From Peribacillus sp. ACCC06369 (GTDB lineage: Bacteria > Bacillota > Bacilli > Bacillales > DSM-1321): DNA of 64,000 bases. Location: NCBI RefSeq assembly GCF_030348945.1, contig NZ_JAUCEN010000002.1, forward strand, positions 2,728,001 through 2,792,000, written 5' to 3'. Below, piece after piece: positions 25,672-35,895 of this stretch; position 1 is the stretch's first letter, and the number at the start of each line of letters is the position of its first letter. The translations under genes and the position numbers were made by a program. Below the pieces are notes generated by a model. That model did not search any database. It saw only the letters and a program-made list of their open reading frames with translations, and was not told the origin of the DNA.

Positions 25672-26756
25672 AATTTTTGTTTTATATATGCGGTAAGCAA
25701 TAATAGAATGGGGATTCCAATGAGCAAAGGTAGATGCAAAAGGTAAGGAACTACTTTTAACCCTTCATTTATATGTGCCTGATAGCTAGGAGCAATCATA
25801 ATCGAAGAGATGATAATAACACCGCCAACCAGATAAATGAATATAGGAGATGGTTTCATTTGAAATAAGTCCGCTGAGCCAATAATGGCACAAAAGAAAA
25901 ATATCGAAATCTTAATGAAGCCTAAAATAATCATTAAAACAAGAATGAACGAATCCAGTCTTTCAATAAAATCAGCGATATTTATATAACTCACAGCTCT
26001 AAGAGCAGGGAAATTAGACCTTAATACCGCCTCTGGACCTAATACGGACAAAAGAATGATCGAATTAAGAGTTAAAGAAACTCCACCTATAATTATGGCA
26101 AAGAGGCCAACTTTAAAAGCGGAACTCTTTTTATTCAAATACGGAAGGATCATCGTAAACGTAATCAATTCTCCAAAAGGTACGGTGATACCTGTAGGAA
26201 TCAACTCTTTCCATACCATTCCCCATCCGTTGCCTAATACAGGTTGAAGGTTTTCCAATTTTGTATATCCTCCTAATACAAACATAATGTTCAGAATCAA
26301 AAGGGCCACGATAATAATGGCAAAGCATAAGCATGCAACACGTGCAAATGCTTCCAAACCTAGATGAACTCCATAAATCAAAACAAGTATCATGCATATC
26401 CCCAGCGTTATAATGGAAGTGCGTCTATAAGTGGAGCTAATTAATAATTCTTCAAAATCGCGTAATATTCTTGAAGCCAGATAAACAAAATAGATGATAT
26501 AGGTAAAACTCAATACGCTGCCGATATATTTACCCCAAATTTTCCGGACATAACCGGTCATCGGTAAGTCAGGGTATTTTTTGTATAATGAAATATACAC
26601 GAAATAAAGTAAACAACCAAAAAGGGTTGATAAGAGATTCACAATCCAGACATCCTGCTTGGCCCCCTTACCTATATTAAGCAGTAGATTACTGCCAAAC
26701 ATAAAAATGATCATCATACAAAATAACTGAAATCCATCAATTTTTATTTTAGGCAA
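25653..26756 (-). CDS. gerKB: Germinant receptor subunit B (GerKB-like)
   Basis: 367-residue spore inner-membrane permease-like subunit of a GerA-type germinant receptor, about ten helices, amino-acid/polyamine permease fold. Seen: DGFQLFCMMIIFMFGSNLLL and the PYLNKK and NLQPVLGNGW segments typical of the family. TTG start at 26756 after GAGGTGAGG. Third gene of the A-C-B operon, 23 bases after the C subunit. Made in the forespore; the germinant (sugar or amino acid) is probably read by this subunit. Confidence 0.9.
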   Translation of the reverse strand: MPKIKIDGFQLFCMMIIFMFGSNLLLNIGKGAKQDVWIVNLLSTLFGCLLYFVYISLYKKYPDLPMTGYVRKIWGKYIGSVLSFTYIIYFVYLASRILRDFEELLISSTYRRTSIITLGICMILVLIYGVHLGLEAFARVACLCFAIIIVALLILNIMFVLGGYTKLENLQPVLGNGWGMVWKELIPTGITVPFGELITFTMILPYLNKKSSAFKVGLFAIIIGGVSLTLNSIILLSVLGPEAVLRSNFPALRAVSYINIADFIERLDSFILVLMIILGFIKISIFFFCAIIGSADLFQMKPSPIFIYLVGGVIIISSIMIAPSYQAHINEGLKVVPYLLHLPLLIGIPILLLLTAYIKQKLKPAVS

Positions 26757-26779
26757 TGCATCCTCACCTCCTCATTCTT

Positions 26780-27970
26780 TTATTTCGGCTCATAAGGTTC
26801 CATTAGCAATCCGGAATTGATAATCTCTACATTAACTTTCAATGATATCTGCGCATCTGAATATAGGTTATCCCAATTTTTTTTGTTCTGGCGCCAATAA
26901 ACGGGATTTGTTCGAGACAAGGCATCACCAAAACCAAAAATATCTGACTTTTCTTTTTGAGTGATGCTAATCGTCCTATTAATTTGCTTTTTAATTTCTT
27001 TCACCATTTTTTTTTCGAATTCTTTTAACACTCTGGGATCGCTTAAATTAAGCTCACATGATGTTTCCAACAGTTCTCCCATTACGTTGATATTAGTATG
27101 AATGACAGGTTTTTCATGATGGATTTCGGTTAACATTTTACTTTTTACACCGATTGTGTTGATTGTCACATTGCCTCTTTCACAAGGTAACACAACGGGG
27201 GTATTTTTCACTTTCGATGTAACGAATTGAGCGGCTCGGGCCGTTTCTCCATCCAACCATCTCACCAATTTACCTTTTCTGAAAATGGCTAATCCCTTAA
27301 CCTTAATAGTAGTCGGGTTCGTCGTCTCTAAATTTCCTGTTTGCTTCCCCTTCTGGGAAGCATTGCTTATACTGATTCCAGGAAGTGATGCATCTTTACC
27401 TTCACTCAACAGTGAAGAAATGATTTCATAAGCTAACACCTCACTAGATGATCCATACAACTTTTGATTATTTTGTGTTGTACTGATAATATTTTTACCT
27501 GGAGTATTCTCAAGAGGTTCAATTACCCCAAGTACATCCTTAGCAGTCTTCCCACGCGCAATAAAGATCGGGATACTTACCCGTGAATATTTTCCTCTAT
27601 CGAGACCATCAAAGATTAAATCCAGATCATTTCGAGCTAACTTCTCACCAATAATAATGAGCGAGAGATGTGTTGTGTTATTTTCCCTCGGAATAACGGA
27701 AGCTGATTTTCCCAAAGTTTCCAAAAACGTTTTTCCTGTTACCGTATAGTTGATGACAGCGAGGCCTTGACCTCCTGTTGTGCTGGTTTGGGATAGGCCG
27801 CTAGGATTTATGACTTGATATGTTACTCGGTACGGTTGTTTTGGATCGTCATTTTGGTCAACTCCCATAGCTATTATGACACCTAGCTCGTTTAATTCCC
27901 GGTAATTTGAACAACCTGAAATCAGTAAGCAAATGGCTGCCATACATAATAGTGAAATATTCATTTTCAT
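26780..27970 (-). CDS. gerKC: Germinant receptor lipoprotein subunit C (GerKC-like)
   Basis: 396-residue Ger(x)C lipoprotein. The signal peptide ends in LLISGC, then the conserved YRELNELGVIIAMGVDQ. The third domain with EIKKQINRTISITQKEKSDIFGFGD is the usual C-terminal part. ATG at 27970 with GGGGGAC upstream. It lies 25 bases after the A subunit. The order A-C-B matches gerK rather than gerA of B. subtilis. Confidence 0.92.
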   Translation of the reverse strand: MKMNISLLCMAAICLLISGCSNYRELNELGVIIAMGVDQNDDPKQPYRVTYQVINPSGLSQTSTTGGQGLAVINYTVTGKTFLETLGKSASVIPRENNTTHLSLIIIGEKLARNDLDLIFDGLDRGKYSRVSIPIFIARGKTAKDVLGVIEPLENTPGKNIISTTQNNQKLYGSSSEVLAYEIISSLLSEGKDASLPGISISNASQKGKQTGNLETTNPTTIKVKGLAIFRKGKLVRWLDGETARAAQFVTSKVKNTPVVLPCERGNVTINTIGVKSKMLTEIHHEKPVIHTNINVMGELLETSCELNLSDPRVLKEFEKKMVKEIKKQINRTISITQKEKSDIFGFGDALSRTNPVYWRQNKKNWDNLYSDAQISLKVNVEIINSGLLMEPYEPK

Positions 27971-27995
27971 TTTTCGTCCCCCGTAATTGCCAGTT

Positions 27996-29489
27996 TTATT
28001 TTCTTGATGGTTTTTTCAATAGTGATGAAAGCGGGAAACGAAAAAAACCATCTCTTTGCTCCTTTAAACGAAATGGAGCAAATGGAGCAAAATATGGTAC
28101 ACCAAAAGATCTAAGGCTGCTCATATGAAGCCAGATACATAAAGTGAAAAGCAATATGCCATATAAGCCTATAAATGCTGAAATAAAAATCAACATAAAT
28201 CGAATTCCACGAGTCACATTAACTAAACTGGTATTCGGCAGTGTAAAACTGCTGATTGCAGAAATGGCTACAATAATAACCACTGCCGCTCCCACAAATC
28301 CCGCTTCAACAGCTGCTTGTCCTAAAATGAGTGCTCCTACAATTGATACAGCCGGCCCAATCGCTCTTGGCATCCGAACTCCTGCCTCACGCAAAACCTC
28401 AAAGGCCATTTCCATTACCAGTATTTCGACAATTGCTGGAAAAGGAACAGTTTCCCTTTGGGCCATTAGACTGACGATTAACGTTGTAGGAATAAGCCCT
28501 TGGTGATGTGTAATCAGTGCCAAATAGATAGCGGAGGCATACGTAGCAAGAAAAAAGGCTCCTAATCTTAACAACCTTAAAAAGGAACTGATATATTGAT
28601 TTTGATAATAGTCTTCCGGAGATTGAAAAAATTGAGAGAAAACAGCCGGGACGATTAAAACAAAAGGTGTTCCTTGTATGATGATGGCAATTCTACCCTC
28701 TAATAAATTTCCTACAACCGCATCAGGTCGTTCCGTATTTAAAAGAAGCGGAAAAATGGTTGTTCCATCATCCCGAATTAATTCCTCAATGTAATTAGAT
28801 TCAAGAACCCCATCAATATCAATGCCCTTTACTCGTTCTTTGACTTCCTTCACGATACTCTCATCCGCGATTCCCTGAATGTACATGATTCCAATATCCG
28901 TTTGAGTGACGCTTCCGACTTTCAAGCTTTCTAAGCGTACATCAGGATTTTGAATCCTAGTACGAATTAATGACGTATTGGTTCTTAAATTCTCTGTAAA
29001 ACTATCTTTTGGTCCTCTAATGACCGTTTGGCTTGTCGGTTCAGTTATTGCCCGTGACGGCTGTTTTTTCGTACTGGCGATGAATGCTTTTGTACTGCCA
29101 TTCAGCAATACTGCCGTATCTCCTGTCAAAACCGCTGACACGAATTCCTGCCAACTTTCTTTAATGGTCAATTGAGATACTGTTAAAATATGGCTTGCTC
29201 GTTCTTCTATCAATTTTTGATTATTTTCATTAAACGACTGTATTAATGGATCCACTATGTTCTCGTTAATGATGTTATCATCAGCCAATCCGTCAAGGTG
29301 GATTACAGCTGCTTGTACCGATTTATGGTGCGGAGATTCAATCATTCGAACAGACAAATCAGAACTGTGTCCAAGCTCGTTCATTAATCTCACTACATTT
29401 TCATTCACCTCGTCGGATAAGGTATTTACTTGTATATGGTTTGTTGTAGGTTTTTCTTTAGACCTTTTAAGAGAACGTCCTATTCGCAC
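27996..29489 (-). CDS. gerKA: Germinant receptor subunit A (GerKA-like)
   Basis: 497-residue GerA-family protein: a soluble N-terminal half with VQAAVIHLDGLADD and GDTAVLLNGSTKAF, then about five membrane helices starting near residue 290 (AIIIQGTPFVLIVPAVFSQF) with RMPRAIGPAVSIVGALILGQ. GTG start at 29489 with GGGGG just upstream. First gene of the operon; I see no convincing SigG promoter match, although forespore control is expected from family knowledge. Confidence 0.92.
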   Translation of the reverse strand: MRIGRSLKRSKEKPTTNHIQVNTLSDEVNENVVRLMNELGHSSDLSVRMIESPHHKSVQAAVIHLDGLADDNIINENIVDPLIQSFNENNQKLIEERASHILTVSQLTIKESWQEFVSAVLTGDTAVLLNGSTKAFIASTKKQPSRAITEPTSQTVIRGPKDSFTENLRTNTSLIRTRIQNPDVRLESLKVGSVTQTDIGIMYIQGIADESIVKEVKERVKGIDIDGVLESNYIEELIRDDGTTIFPLLLNTERPDAVVGNLLEGRIAIIIQGTPFVLIVPAVFSQFFQSPEDYYQNQYISSFLRLLRLGAFFLATYASAIYLALITHHQGLIPTTLIVSLMAQRETVPFPAIVEILVMEMAFEVLREAGVRMPRAIGPAVSIVGALILGQAAVEAGFVGAAVVIIVAISAISSFTLPNTSLVNVTRGIRFMLIFISAFIGLYGILLFTLCIWLHMSSLRSFGVPYFAPFAPFRLKEQRDGFFRFPLSSLLKKPSRK

Positions 29490-29636
29490 TTCCCCGCCCC
29501 CTTTTGATTAAGTGTATGTGTATTTGTTCGTTTCACTAATGATTGATTTTATTATTTGTATCTAATTTAAATATATGTAATAAAAGGCTAGTGAGAAAAA
29601 TTTTGTTAGTAATTTTATTACCGCATTCAACCAGTC

Positions 29637-29678
29637 AAAAAAAGCCGACGATTCCCTATAAGGGAATCATCGGCTTTA
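29637..29678 (-). terminator. Terminator of the formate dehydrogenase operon
   Basis: AAAGCCGATGATTCCC with GGGAATCGTCGGCTTT on the minus strand, followed by seven T. The remainder of 29490-29779 shows only possible gerKA promoter DNA. Confidence 0.85.
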
Positions 29679-29779
29679 ATATTTTGGTGGGTAATCGACA
29701 CCATCATACAAGACAAAGTCAATATCGTTCACTAATTTACTTGCGTTTCAAATTTCCAATATGAAAATAACAAGTTTTT

Positions 29780-30469
29780 TTACTTCTTACTTTTCGATAA
29801 AGTAAGCGGAATGGTTACGAGCGAAACTCCTGCTGCAATCCATAACCAGCTGGTGTTTCGTTTTTTTTCGCTACCGCCTTTACTGGGTATACTTGATCCG
29901 TATGACTTTCTCGAGTTGGGCCGTTCTATGTCAGCTGTTTCATTCGCTTTATGCAAATGCTGATTCTCTGGTAATTGGGTGGTTCTTTCTAAATCGCTTG
30001 TATCTTCTCCCATTCCTTTAAGGAAGGTCATCAGGTAAGTCATAGCTTGTTTGACTTCTTGGTCATTCAAGGAGCGCAGCAAGGCTAAATAACTTGGCTT
30101 TTCTGGCTTTCCGTCAGGCTCGGCTACACGGGCAATCCCTGAATTGACTTTGAGGATAAGCGGTTCAAGCTGTTGAACATTCAGTGTACCTAACGTACCA
30201 AGTATGAGAAGGAGATTTTTTAGGGTATTTGCGGTTTCGGGAGTGTCTGCTGTCTTGACAAGAATGTTCAGCACCTTGTCCCCTTCCTTCAACAAACTGT
30301 TAACCATTGATAAAATCCCACGATCCTGCATACCTTTCATGACTTCAAACGTTTCTTTAATCACTTCTTTATTTTCCAAAAGGGTACGCTCGATATCCTC
30401 GAGTTCAATTCTTCTTCTTTCTTCATCGCTAATGGTGATTCGGTTGATCACTTTCGTTGCTTTAGCCAC
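29780..30469 (-). CDS. DUF1641 protein paired with formate dehydrogenase
   Basis: 229 residues. The N-terminal two thirds are the helical DUF1641 region ([27 protein letters not shown], then [12 protein letters not shown]); the end is a polar linker and a hydrophobic segment ([19 protein letters not shown]) that may anchor the protein. B. subtilis YrhD is a shorter relative beside the same dehydrogenase. GTG at 30469 overlaps the fdh stop by eight bases, so they are translationally coupled. Possible assembly or membrane-linking role, inferred. Confidence 0.85.
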   Translation of the reverse strand: MAKATKVINRITISDEERRRIELEDIERTLLENKEVIKETFEVMKGMQDRGILSMVNSLLKEGDKVLNILVKTADTPETANTLKNLLLILGTLGTLNVQQLEPLILKVNSGIARVAEPDGKPEKPSYLALLRSLNDQEVKQAMTYLMTFLKGMGEDTSDLERTTQLPENQHLHKANETADIERPNSRKSYGSSIPSKGGSEKKRNTSWLWIAAGVSLVTIPLTLSKSKK

Positions 30470-33425
30470 GGTTCCTCTCCTCCTTTTTGATTTTCAAGAG
30501 GTCACCAGGGAAAATATAATCTTCGCGGGCCCATTTTTTTTGTACTTGTACACCTATCTGCGGTTGTGGATTACCATTACGATGGTTGATGCTTGGTAAT
30601 GGGTTGTCTCCTTTGATCCTGAGAACTTCCATTTTTGCCTGAACTTCCTTATAAGCAGGGGTATCAGTATCTTTATCTGAATGGGAGCTTGTCAATTGGT
30701 TTATTGCTCCGTCACCTGAATCGTTCATCGGCAGATAAACCTCTTTACCTTTTACACGATCTGTAATCAGGCATTGCACTTTTGCATTTCCATACGGTGA
30801 AGTAAGCCGAACAAGAGTGCCATCCTCAAGCCCTCTATCTTTTGCCAATTCACGGGATACCTCAAGGAAGACTTTTGGCGTTTTGGATGTGATGCCTTTT
30901 GATTGATAAGTCATGTTCCCTTCATGGAAATGTTCCAATAAACGACCGTTATTCACATGGATATCAAACTCCTCCCCAAAGTCAATCGGTTTGGTCCATT
31001 CGACTGGAAATAATCTTGCTTTTCCATCGGGGAATGGAAAATCCTCCGTGAATAAAAGCGGCGTATCTGTGCCATCTGGTGCTACGGGCCATTGAAGACT
31101 TTTATAACCTTCCAACCGTTCGTAACTTACTCCAGCATATAATGGTGATAGTTTAGCTGCTTCGTCCATGATTTCACTTGGATGCTCATAATTCCAGCCT
31201 GCTCCTAACGAATTAGCCACGTTCATGATGATTTGCCAATCAGGCTTAGATTCACCTAATGGTTCAAAGACTTGATAAAGACGTTGAATACGGCGCTCGG
31301 TATTCGTGAAAGTACCTTCTTTTTCAAAGCTTGGGCTTGCTGGAAGGACGACATCCGCGAATTCAGCCGTTCTTGATAAGAAGATATCTTGGACCACAAA
31401 GAAGTCCAGTTTTTCAAATGCTTCATGGACATGATTGATATTCGAATCGACCAGACCCATATCTTCACCTTTTAAGTACATTGCTCTAAGGGTACCTGCA
31501 TGAATCCCTTCGACCATTTCATGGTTATTAAGGCCAGGGTTTTCTGGTAATTTGGCACCCCAGATGTTTTCATATTTCGTGCGGACCCTTTTATCCGTTA
31601 CTTTTTCATAACCTGGCATGCGATCCGGCATACTGCCAAAGTCACTGGCTCCTTGTACATTATTATGTCCGCGTAAAGGATAAGTACCTGTTCCAGGTTT
31701 ACCGTAGTTGCCTGTTATGAGCATTAGATTGGAAATTGCAGTACTCGTATCGCTTCCTCCGCCATGCTGCGTAACGCCCATGGCCCAAAGCGATGCAACG
31801 CTCCCCGCTTCATGAATGGCTTCTGCAAGCGTAATTAAATCTTCTTTAGCTACGCCAGTTACTTTTTCCGCATATTCCATTGTGTAAGGTTCTAAAGTCT
31901 TGATGTATTCCTCCATCCCATTTACACGGTTTTTAATGAAGTCTTTATCTGTCCAACCTTGGTCGACGATATATTTAGTCACGGCCGACAGCCATATGAT
32001 ATCCGATCCCGGAGCAGGTTGGATAAAGAGGTCGGAACGTTCGGCCATTTCATGCTTTCTAATGTCCGCCACTATCAGCTTCTGTTTACCTAGTTTATGG
32101 GAACGTTTGATTCTCGTAGCCAAAACTGGATGTGATTCGGATGTATTGGAGCCTATGATCAATACAAGTTCGGACTTTTCGATATCCTTTATGCCCCCTG
32201 TATCTCCGCCATATCCAACCGTTCTGAACAGTCCCAAAGTAGCCGGTGTCTGACAATACCGGGAGCAGTTATCCACATTATTGGTGCCAATGATTCCCCT
32301 TGCCAGCTTTTGCATTAAATAGGACTCTTCATTGGTGCATTTGGATGACGTTATGAAAGCCATCGAATCCGGACCGTGATCATCTTTTATTTCGGTGAAT
32401 TTACGGGAAATCAATTCAAGGGCTTCTTCCCATTCAGCTTCTCTGAATGCATCCCCTTCTCTAATTAAAGGTTTTGTAAGCCTTTCCTCACTATTTACGA
32501 AATCCCATCCGAATTTCCCTTTCACACAAGTCGAAATTCCATTTGCAGGTGCCTCAACTTGCGGTTCAACCTTAAGGATTTTACGGTCTTTGGTCCAGAC
32601 GTCAAAGCTGCATCCTACACCGCAGTATGTACAAACCGTTTTCGTCTTTTTGATTCTTGCATCCCTCATGGCGGATTCCATATCTGAAATTGCTAAAATC
32701 GAACCATAACCCGTTTCAACATTTTTAGTGATTTCTATCATAGGTCGAAGGGTTTGTTTAGCAATACCGGTTAAAAATCCGGCTTCACCTTCCATTCCTT
32801 TTTCCATCATCGCATTACACGGGCAAACTGTGGAACAATGACCACATGAAACACATGAAGATTCATTGATTGGAACTTTATTATCCCAAATGACACGTGG
32901 ACGTTTTGCTTGCCAATCTATAGTCAATGTTTCTGTGACCTGTACATCTTGACAAGCTTCAACACAACGGCCGCAAAGGATGCATTGGTCCGGATCATAT
33001 CGATAGAATGGATTTGAACGATCTACTTCATACGGTTTTTGATCAAAAGGCACACTTTGATGATTTACCTTCATTTCCTTAACGGTATTGTGTATTTCAC
33101 AAGTGCCATTATTATAATCGCAAACCGTACAATAAAGCTCATGGTTATACAATATCTTGTCCATTGCCATGACCTGTGCTTCTTTTACATCTGCTCCAAC
33201 TGTATCAATTACATCCCCATCATCGATTTTGGTAGAACACGACCTTACAAGTTCTCCATTTACGCTCACTAGACATGTATCACATGTTTCGATAGGACCT
33301 AGGCTGGGATGGTAACAAACATTCGGGACTTCAATGGAGCTGTCCATCAGCGTTTGTAAAATTGTTTGATTACCTTCCAGGGTGGCTTCAGCACCATTGA
33401 TTTTTATATGTACTTTCTCTGGCAA
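30462..33425 (-). CDS. Molybdopterin formate dehydrogenase, alpha subunit (YrhE/YjgC type)
   Basis: Cytoplasmic formate oxidase of 987 residues. In order: a [2Fe-2S] domain ([15 protein letters not shown]), a Cys/His cluster ([14 protein letters not shown]), two [4Fe-4S] motifs ([11 protein letters not shown] and [15 protein letters not shown]), the catalytic [4Fe-4S] block (CTYCGVGC) and the bis-MGD domains. The active residue is Cys ([14 protein letters not shown]), not selenocysteine. I chose the TTG at 33425 because GAGGGGAG lies just upstream; a longer frame to 33443 runs through that site. Operon with DUF1641. Confidence 0.9.
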   Translation of the reverse strand: MPEKVHIKINGAEATLEGNQTILQTLMDSSIEVPNVCYHPSLGPIETCDTCLVSVNGELVRSCSTKIDDGDVIDTVGADVKEAQVMAMDKILYNHELYCTVCDYNNGTCEIHNTVKEMKVNHQSVPFDQKPYEVDRSNPFYRYDPDQCILCGRCVEACQDVQVTETLTIDWQAKRPRVIWDNKVPINESSCVSCGHCSTVCPCNAMMEKGMEGEAGFLTGIAKQTLRPMIEITKNVETGYGSILAISDMESAMRDARIKKTKTVCTYCGVGCSFDVWTKDRKILKVEPQVEAPANGISTCVKGKFGWDFVNSEERLTKPLIREGDAFREAEWEEALELISRKFTEIKDDHGPDSMAFITSSKCTNEESYLMQKLARGIIGTNNVDNCSRYCQTPATLGLFRTVGYGGDTGGIKDIEKSELVLIIGSNTSESHPVLATRIKRSHKLGKQKLIVADIRKHEMAERSDLFIQPAPGSDIIWLSAVTKYIVDQGWTDKDFIKNRVNGMEEYIKTLEPYTMEYAEKVTGVAKEDLITLAEAIHEAGSVASLWAMGVTQHGGGSDTSTAISNLMLITGNYGKPGTGTYPLRGHNNVQGASDFGSMPDRMPGYEKVTDKRVRTKYENIWGAKLPENPGLNNHEMVEGIHAGTLRAMYLKGEDMGLVDSNINHVHEAFEKLDFFVVQDIFLSRTAEFADVVLPASPSFEKEGTFTNTERRIQRLYQVFEPLGESKPDWQIIMNVANSLGAGWNYEHPSEIMDEAAKLSPLYAGVSYERLEGYKSLQWPVAPDGTDTPLLFTEDFPFPDGKARLFPVEWTKPIDFGEEFDIHVNNGRLLEHFHEGNMTYQSKGITSKTPKVFLEVSRELAKDRGLEDGTLVRLTSPYGNAKVQCLITDRVKGKEVYLPMNDSGDGAINQLTSSHSDKDTDTPAYKEVQAKMEVLRIKGDNPLPSINHRNGNPQPQIGVQVQKKWAREDYIFPGDLLKIKKEERNRG

Positions 33426-33556
33426 AATTATCGCTCCCCTCAATATAAACGATAAATTTCAATCGTTATTATTTTCTACCCCGACAAATTTTTCACCAAA
33501 CGTGCGGGAGTAAATTATGGAAGATTTCATTTGTCCAATAAATTTCAACAGATAAT

Positions 33557-33603
33557 GAACTAAAGTCGAAGTGAGGCATAGTTGCTCACTTCGACTTTAG
33601 TTC
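33557..33603. repeat. Perfect 19-bp inverted repeat after amyX
   Basis: Arms 33557-33575 and 33585-33603 (GAACTAAAGTCGAAGTGAG and its exact complement) with a nine-base loop. It may terminate amyX, but there is no proper T run. Confidence 0.7.
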
Positions 33604-33608
33604 ATGCA

Positions 33609-35600
33609 TTACAAGCTTATTTTCAATACAAGCGAACTTAAAGGGGGAACGGTTATCTGACTGCCTTTGATTCTTGCTATTTCTTCCAGGCCTGCCCGCT
33701 GACCATCCACTAAAACGGACCAATCTCTTTCATGGGGAAGTGTAATGTTTATCGCGTCCCAATTTGCATTATGAATCACTGCAATTTTTGAATCCTTTGT
33801 TATAAGGGTGAATGCAACCGCATTTGGTGGAGCATCAATGAATTGTAAATGCTCCTCAATTTCTTCTGGCGTGCTTAATCTAAAAACAGAATGGTTTTTC
33901 CTGAGCGAAATCAGCCCTTTCATATATTCCACTTCGCGATCTAACTCCGCTCTCCTTTTCCAATCCAAACGGTTAATCCAATCAGAAGATTGATAGCTAT
34001 TTTCATCCCCATCCTTTGTTCGCATGAATTCTTGTCCAGCATGTATCATTGGTATTCCCTGTGATAACAGGACAATTGCGGAAGCTAGTTTATGCATCTG
34101 TTTTCGTTCTTGTTCTGTCGCATCTGGATTAGTGATGAGAAGCTTATCCCATAAAGTATAATTATCATGTGCTTCAACATAATTGATCACTTGATCTGGT
34201 TTTTGGTATGTGGCGATATGATCACCATATTTCAAGCCACCAGCGATTCCTTTTTTTATGATATCTTCCATACCTGGTTTGCCATTCACAAAACCTTTAT
34301 CGTGTTCATTCATTACAAATCCTTTTAAACCATCTCGGATTGCATCATTAAAATGAGCGATTCCAGGCATTTTAAAAGCATTCTTTTGATTTGCTTTCAG
34401 CTCTTGGGCCAAGGGGGTATCCATATCCCATCCTTCGCCCAAAACAATGAGGGTCGGATCAATTTCTGCCAGTGTTTTTTTCACTTCATTCATCGTTTCC
34501 ACATCATGGATCCCCATTAAATCGAAACGGAAACCATCAAGGTTAAATTCCTTCGCCCAATAGGTTACGGATTCCACCATGAATTTTCGCATCATTTTAT
34601 TTTCAGATGCGGTATCATTTCCTACACCAGTTCCATTAGATAAGGTACCGTCGCCGTTATAGCGAAAAAAGTAGGTGGGAACAAGTTTATGGAAGTTTGA
34701 ATCTTCCACTGAATAAACGTGATTGTATACAACATCCATGATTACTCGTAAACCGTGATCATGTAACCCTTGAATCATTTCCTTTAGCTCCCGAATCCTG
34801 ACTTTTGGTTGATACGGATCTGTCGAATAAGAGCCTTCGGGAGCGTTATAATTCTGTGGATCATAGCCCCAGTTATATTGTGGTTCATTCAATTTCATTT
34901 CATTGACTGTAGCAAAATCGAATATTGGAATAAACTGCACATGGGTTACACCCAGATCCTTAATATGATCAAGACCCGTTTTCGCTCCTTCTGGACCTTT
35001 TGTTCCCGTTTCAATTACTCCTAAGAATTTACCTTTATGATGGATTCCACTTTCAGGATGAATCGACAAATCCCGTGTATGCAATTCATAAATGATTATG
35101 TCCTCAGCCTTATCGAGAGGTGGTTTATCCCGTGTCCACTTTTCAGGGTTCGTGTCTGTTAAATCTACCACGACCCCTTTATTTCCATTTACCGTAACTG
35201 CACGAACATAGGGATCCACGGCTTCACTCCAAATTTCTCCAATTTTCACTTTGTATGTATAAATCAACCCATCCTGATCACCCGCCAGTTCAATGGTCCA
35301 GGTTCCCTTTTCCGAACGAGCCATCTGAACCTCCATTCCATCTGAATCCTCCCAACGTTTATAAGTAACTAGCTTAGCTTCAGATGCAAGAGGTGCCCAT
35401 AACCTGAATGCCGTTTTATCTTTAAGGTAGGAATTTCCTAAATCTTTTCCTTCATAGAAATACTGTGCATCCAATTCTGCCGGATTTACTGGATTAATAC
35501 TTGGAATTGGCAGGGATTCAGCCTGGTTTTCCGTTTCTTTATCCTCCGGTTTGCGATTATTTGTATTTTCCTCTTCGAAATAAGAAAGTGAATCTTTAAT
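33609..35600 (-). CDS. amyX: Type I pullulanase AmyX, apparent ATT start
   Basis: Debranching enzyme for alpha-1,6 bonds of pullulan/glycogen, GH13. Seen: an N-terminal CBM48-like domain (AFRLWAPLASEAKLVTY), the type I mark YNWGYDPQNY, and the catalytic regions DVVYNH, DGFRFDLMGIHD (nucleophile), LGEGWDMD (acid) and YVEAHDNYTLWD. The frame stays open 126 bases upstream of the TTG at 35474, and the only good ribosome binding site (GGAGG, spacing eight) points to an ATT at 35600, preceded by an in-frame stop. From there the protein has 663 residues with an acidic, Asn/Glu-rich leader. No signal peptide; cytoplasmic. Confidence 0.85.
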   Translation of the reverse strand: MKDSLSYFEEENTNNRKPEDKETENQAESLPIPSINPVNPAELDAQYFYEGKDLGNSYLKDKTAFRLWAPLASEAKLVTYKRWEDSDGMEVQMARSEKGTWTIELAGDQDGLIYTYKVKIGEIWSEAVDPYVRAVTVNGNKGVVVDLTDTNPEKWTRDKPPLDKAEDIIIYELHTRDLSIHPESGIHHKGKFLGVIETGTKGPEGAKTGLDHIKDLGVTHVQFIPIFDFATVNEMKLNEPQYNWGYDPQNYNAPEGSYSTDPYQPKVRIRELKEMIQGLHDHGLRVIMDVVYNHVYSVEDSNFHKLVPTYFFRYNGDGTLSNGTGVGNDTASENKMMRKFMVESVTYWAKEFNLDGFRFDLMGIHDVETMNEVKKTLAEIDPTLIVLGEGWDMDTPLAQELKANQKNAFKMPGIAHFNDAIRDGLKGFVMNEHDKGFVNGKPGMEDIIKKGIAGGLKYGDHIATYQKPDQVINYVEAHDNYTLWDKLLITNPDATEQERKQMHKLASAIVLLSQGIPMIHAGQEFMRTKDGDENSYQSSDWINRLDWKRRAELDREVEYMKGLISLRKNHSVFRLSTPEEIEEHLQFIDAPPNAVAFTLITKDSKIAVIHNANWDAINITLPHERDWSVLVDGQRAGLEEIARIKGSQITVPPLSSLVLKISL

Positions 35601-35842
35601 AGGTCATTCCTCCATTGAAATTCCCATTTTATAACAGGATTTTTTTATATTTATAATCAAGGGTGAATCTTCCCCAATGCTATGATTCCACAGATATTCC
35701 CCTTCGAAACATCGGATTATGTTGAAAATTCAGAAATCTAATATTGGATTTGTTAGTTTAAATAACCAAATGCAACAACATAGTCATTCACGTTACTGAC
35801 TGGACCTTTTTTTGTCCTTTTGAATGCCCATACCTAAAAAAG

Positions 35843-35885
35843 AAAAAAATGCCTCCATAACAGTTTTACGGTCTTGGAGGCATTT
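35843..35885 (-). terminator. clpE terminator
   Basis: AAATGCCTCCA with TGGAGGCATTT and a long T run on the minus strand. Confidence 0.9.
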
Positions 35886-35895
35886 CTAGTACTCT

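Noticed and set aside
30462..33425. Selenocysteine in the formate dehydrogenase
   Set aside because: The catalytic position is an ordinary Cys codon, with no in-frame TGA.
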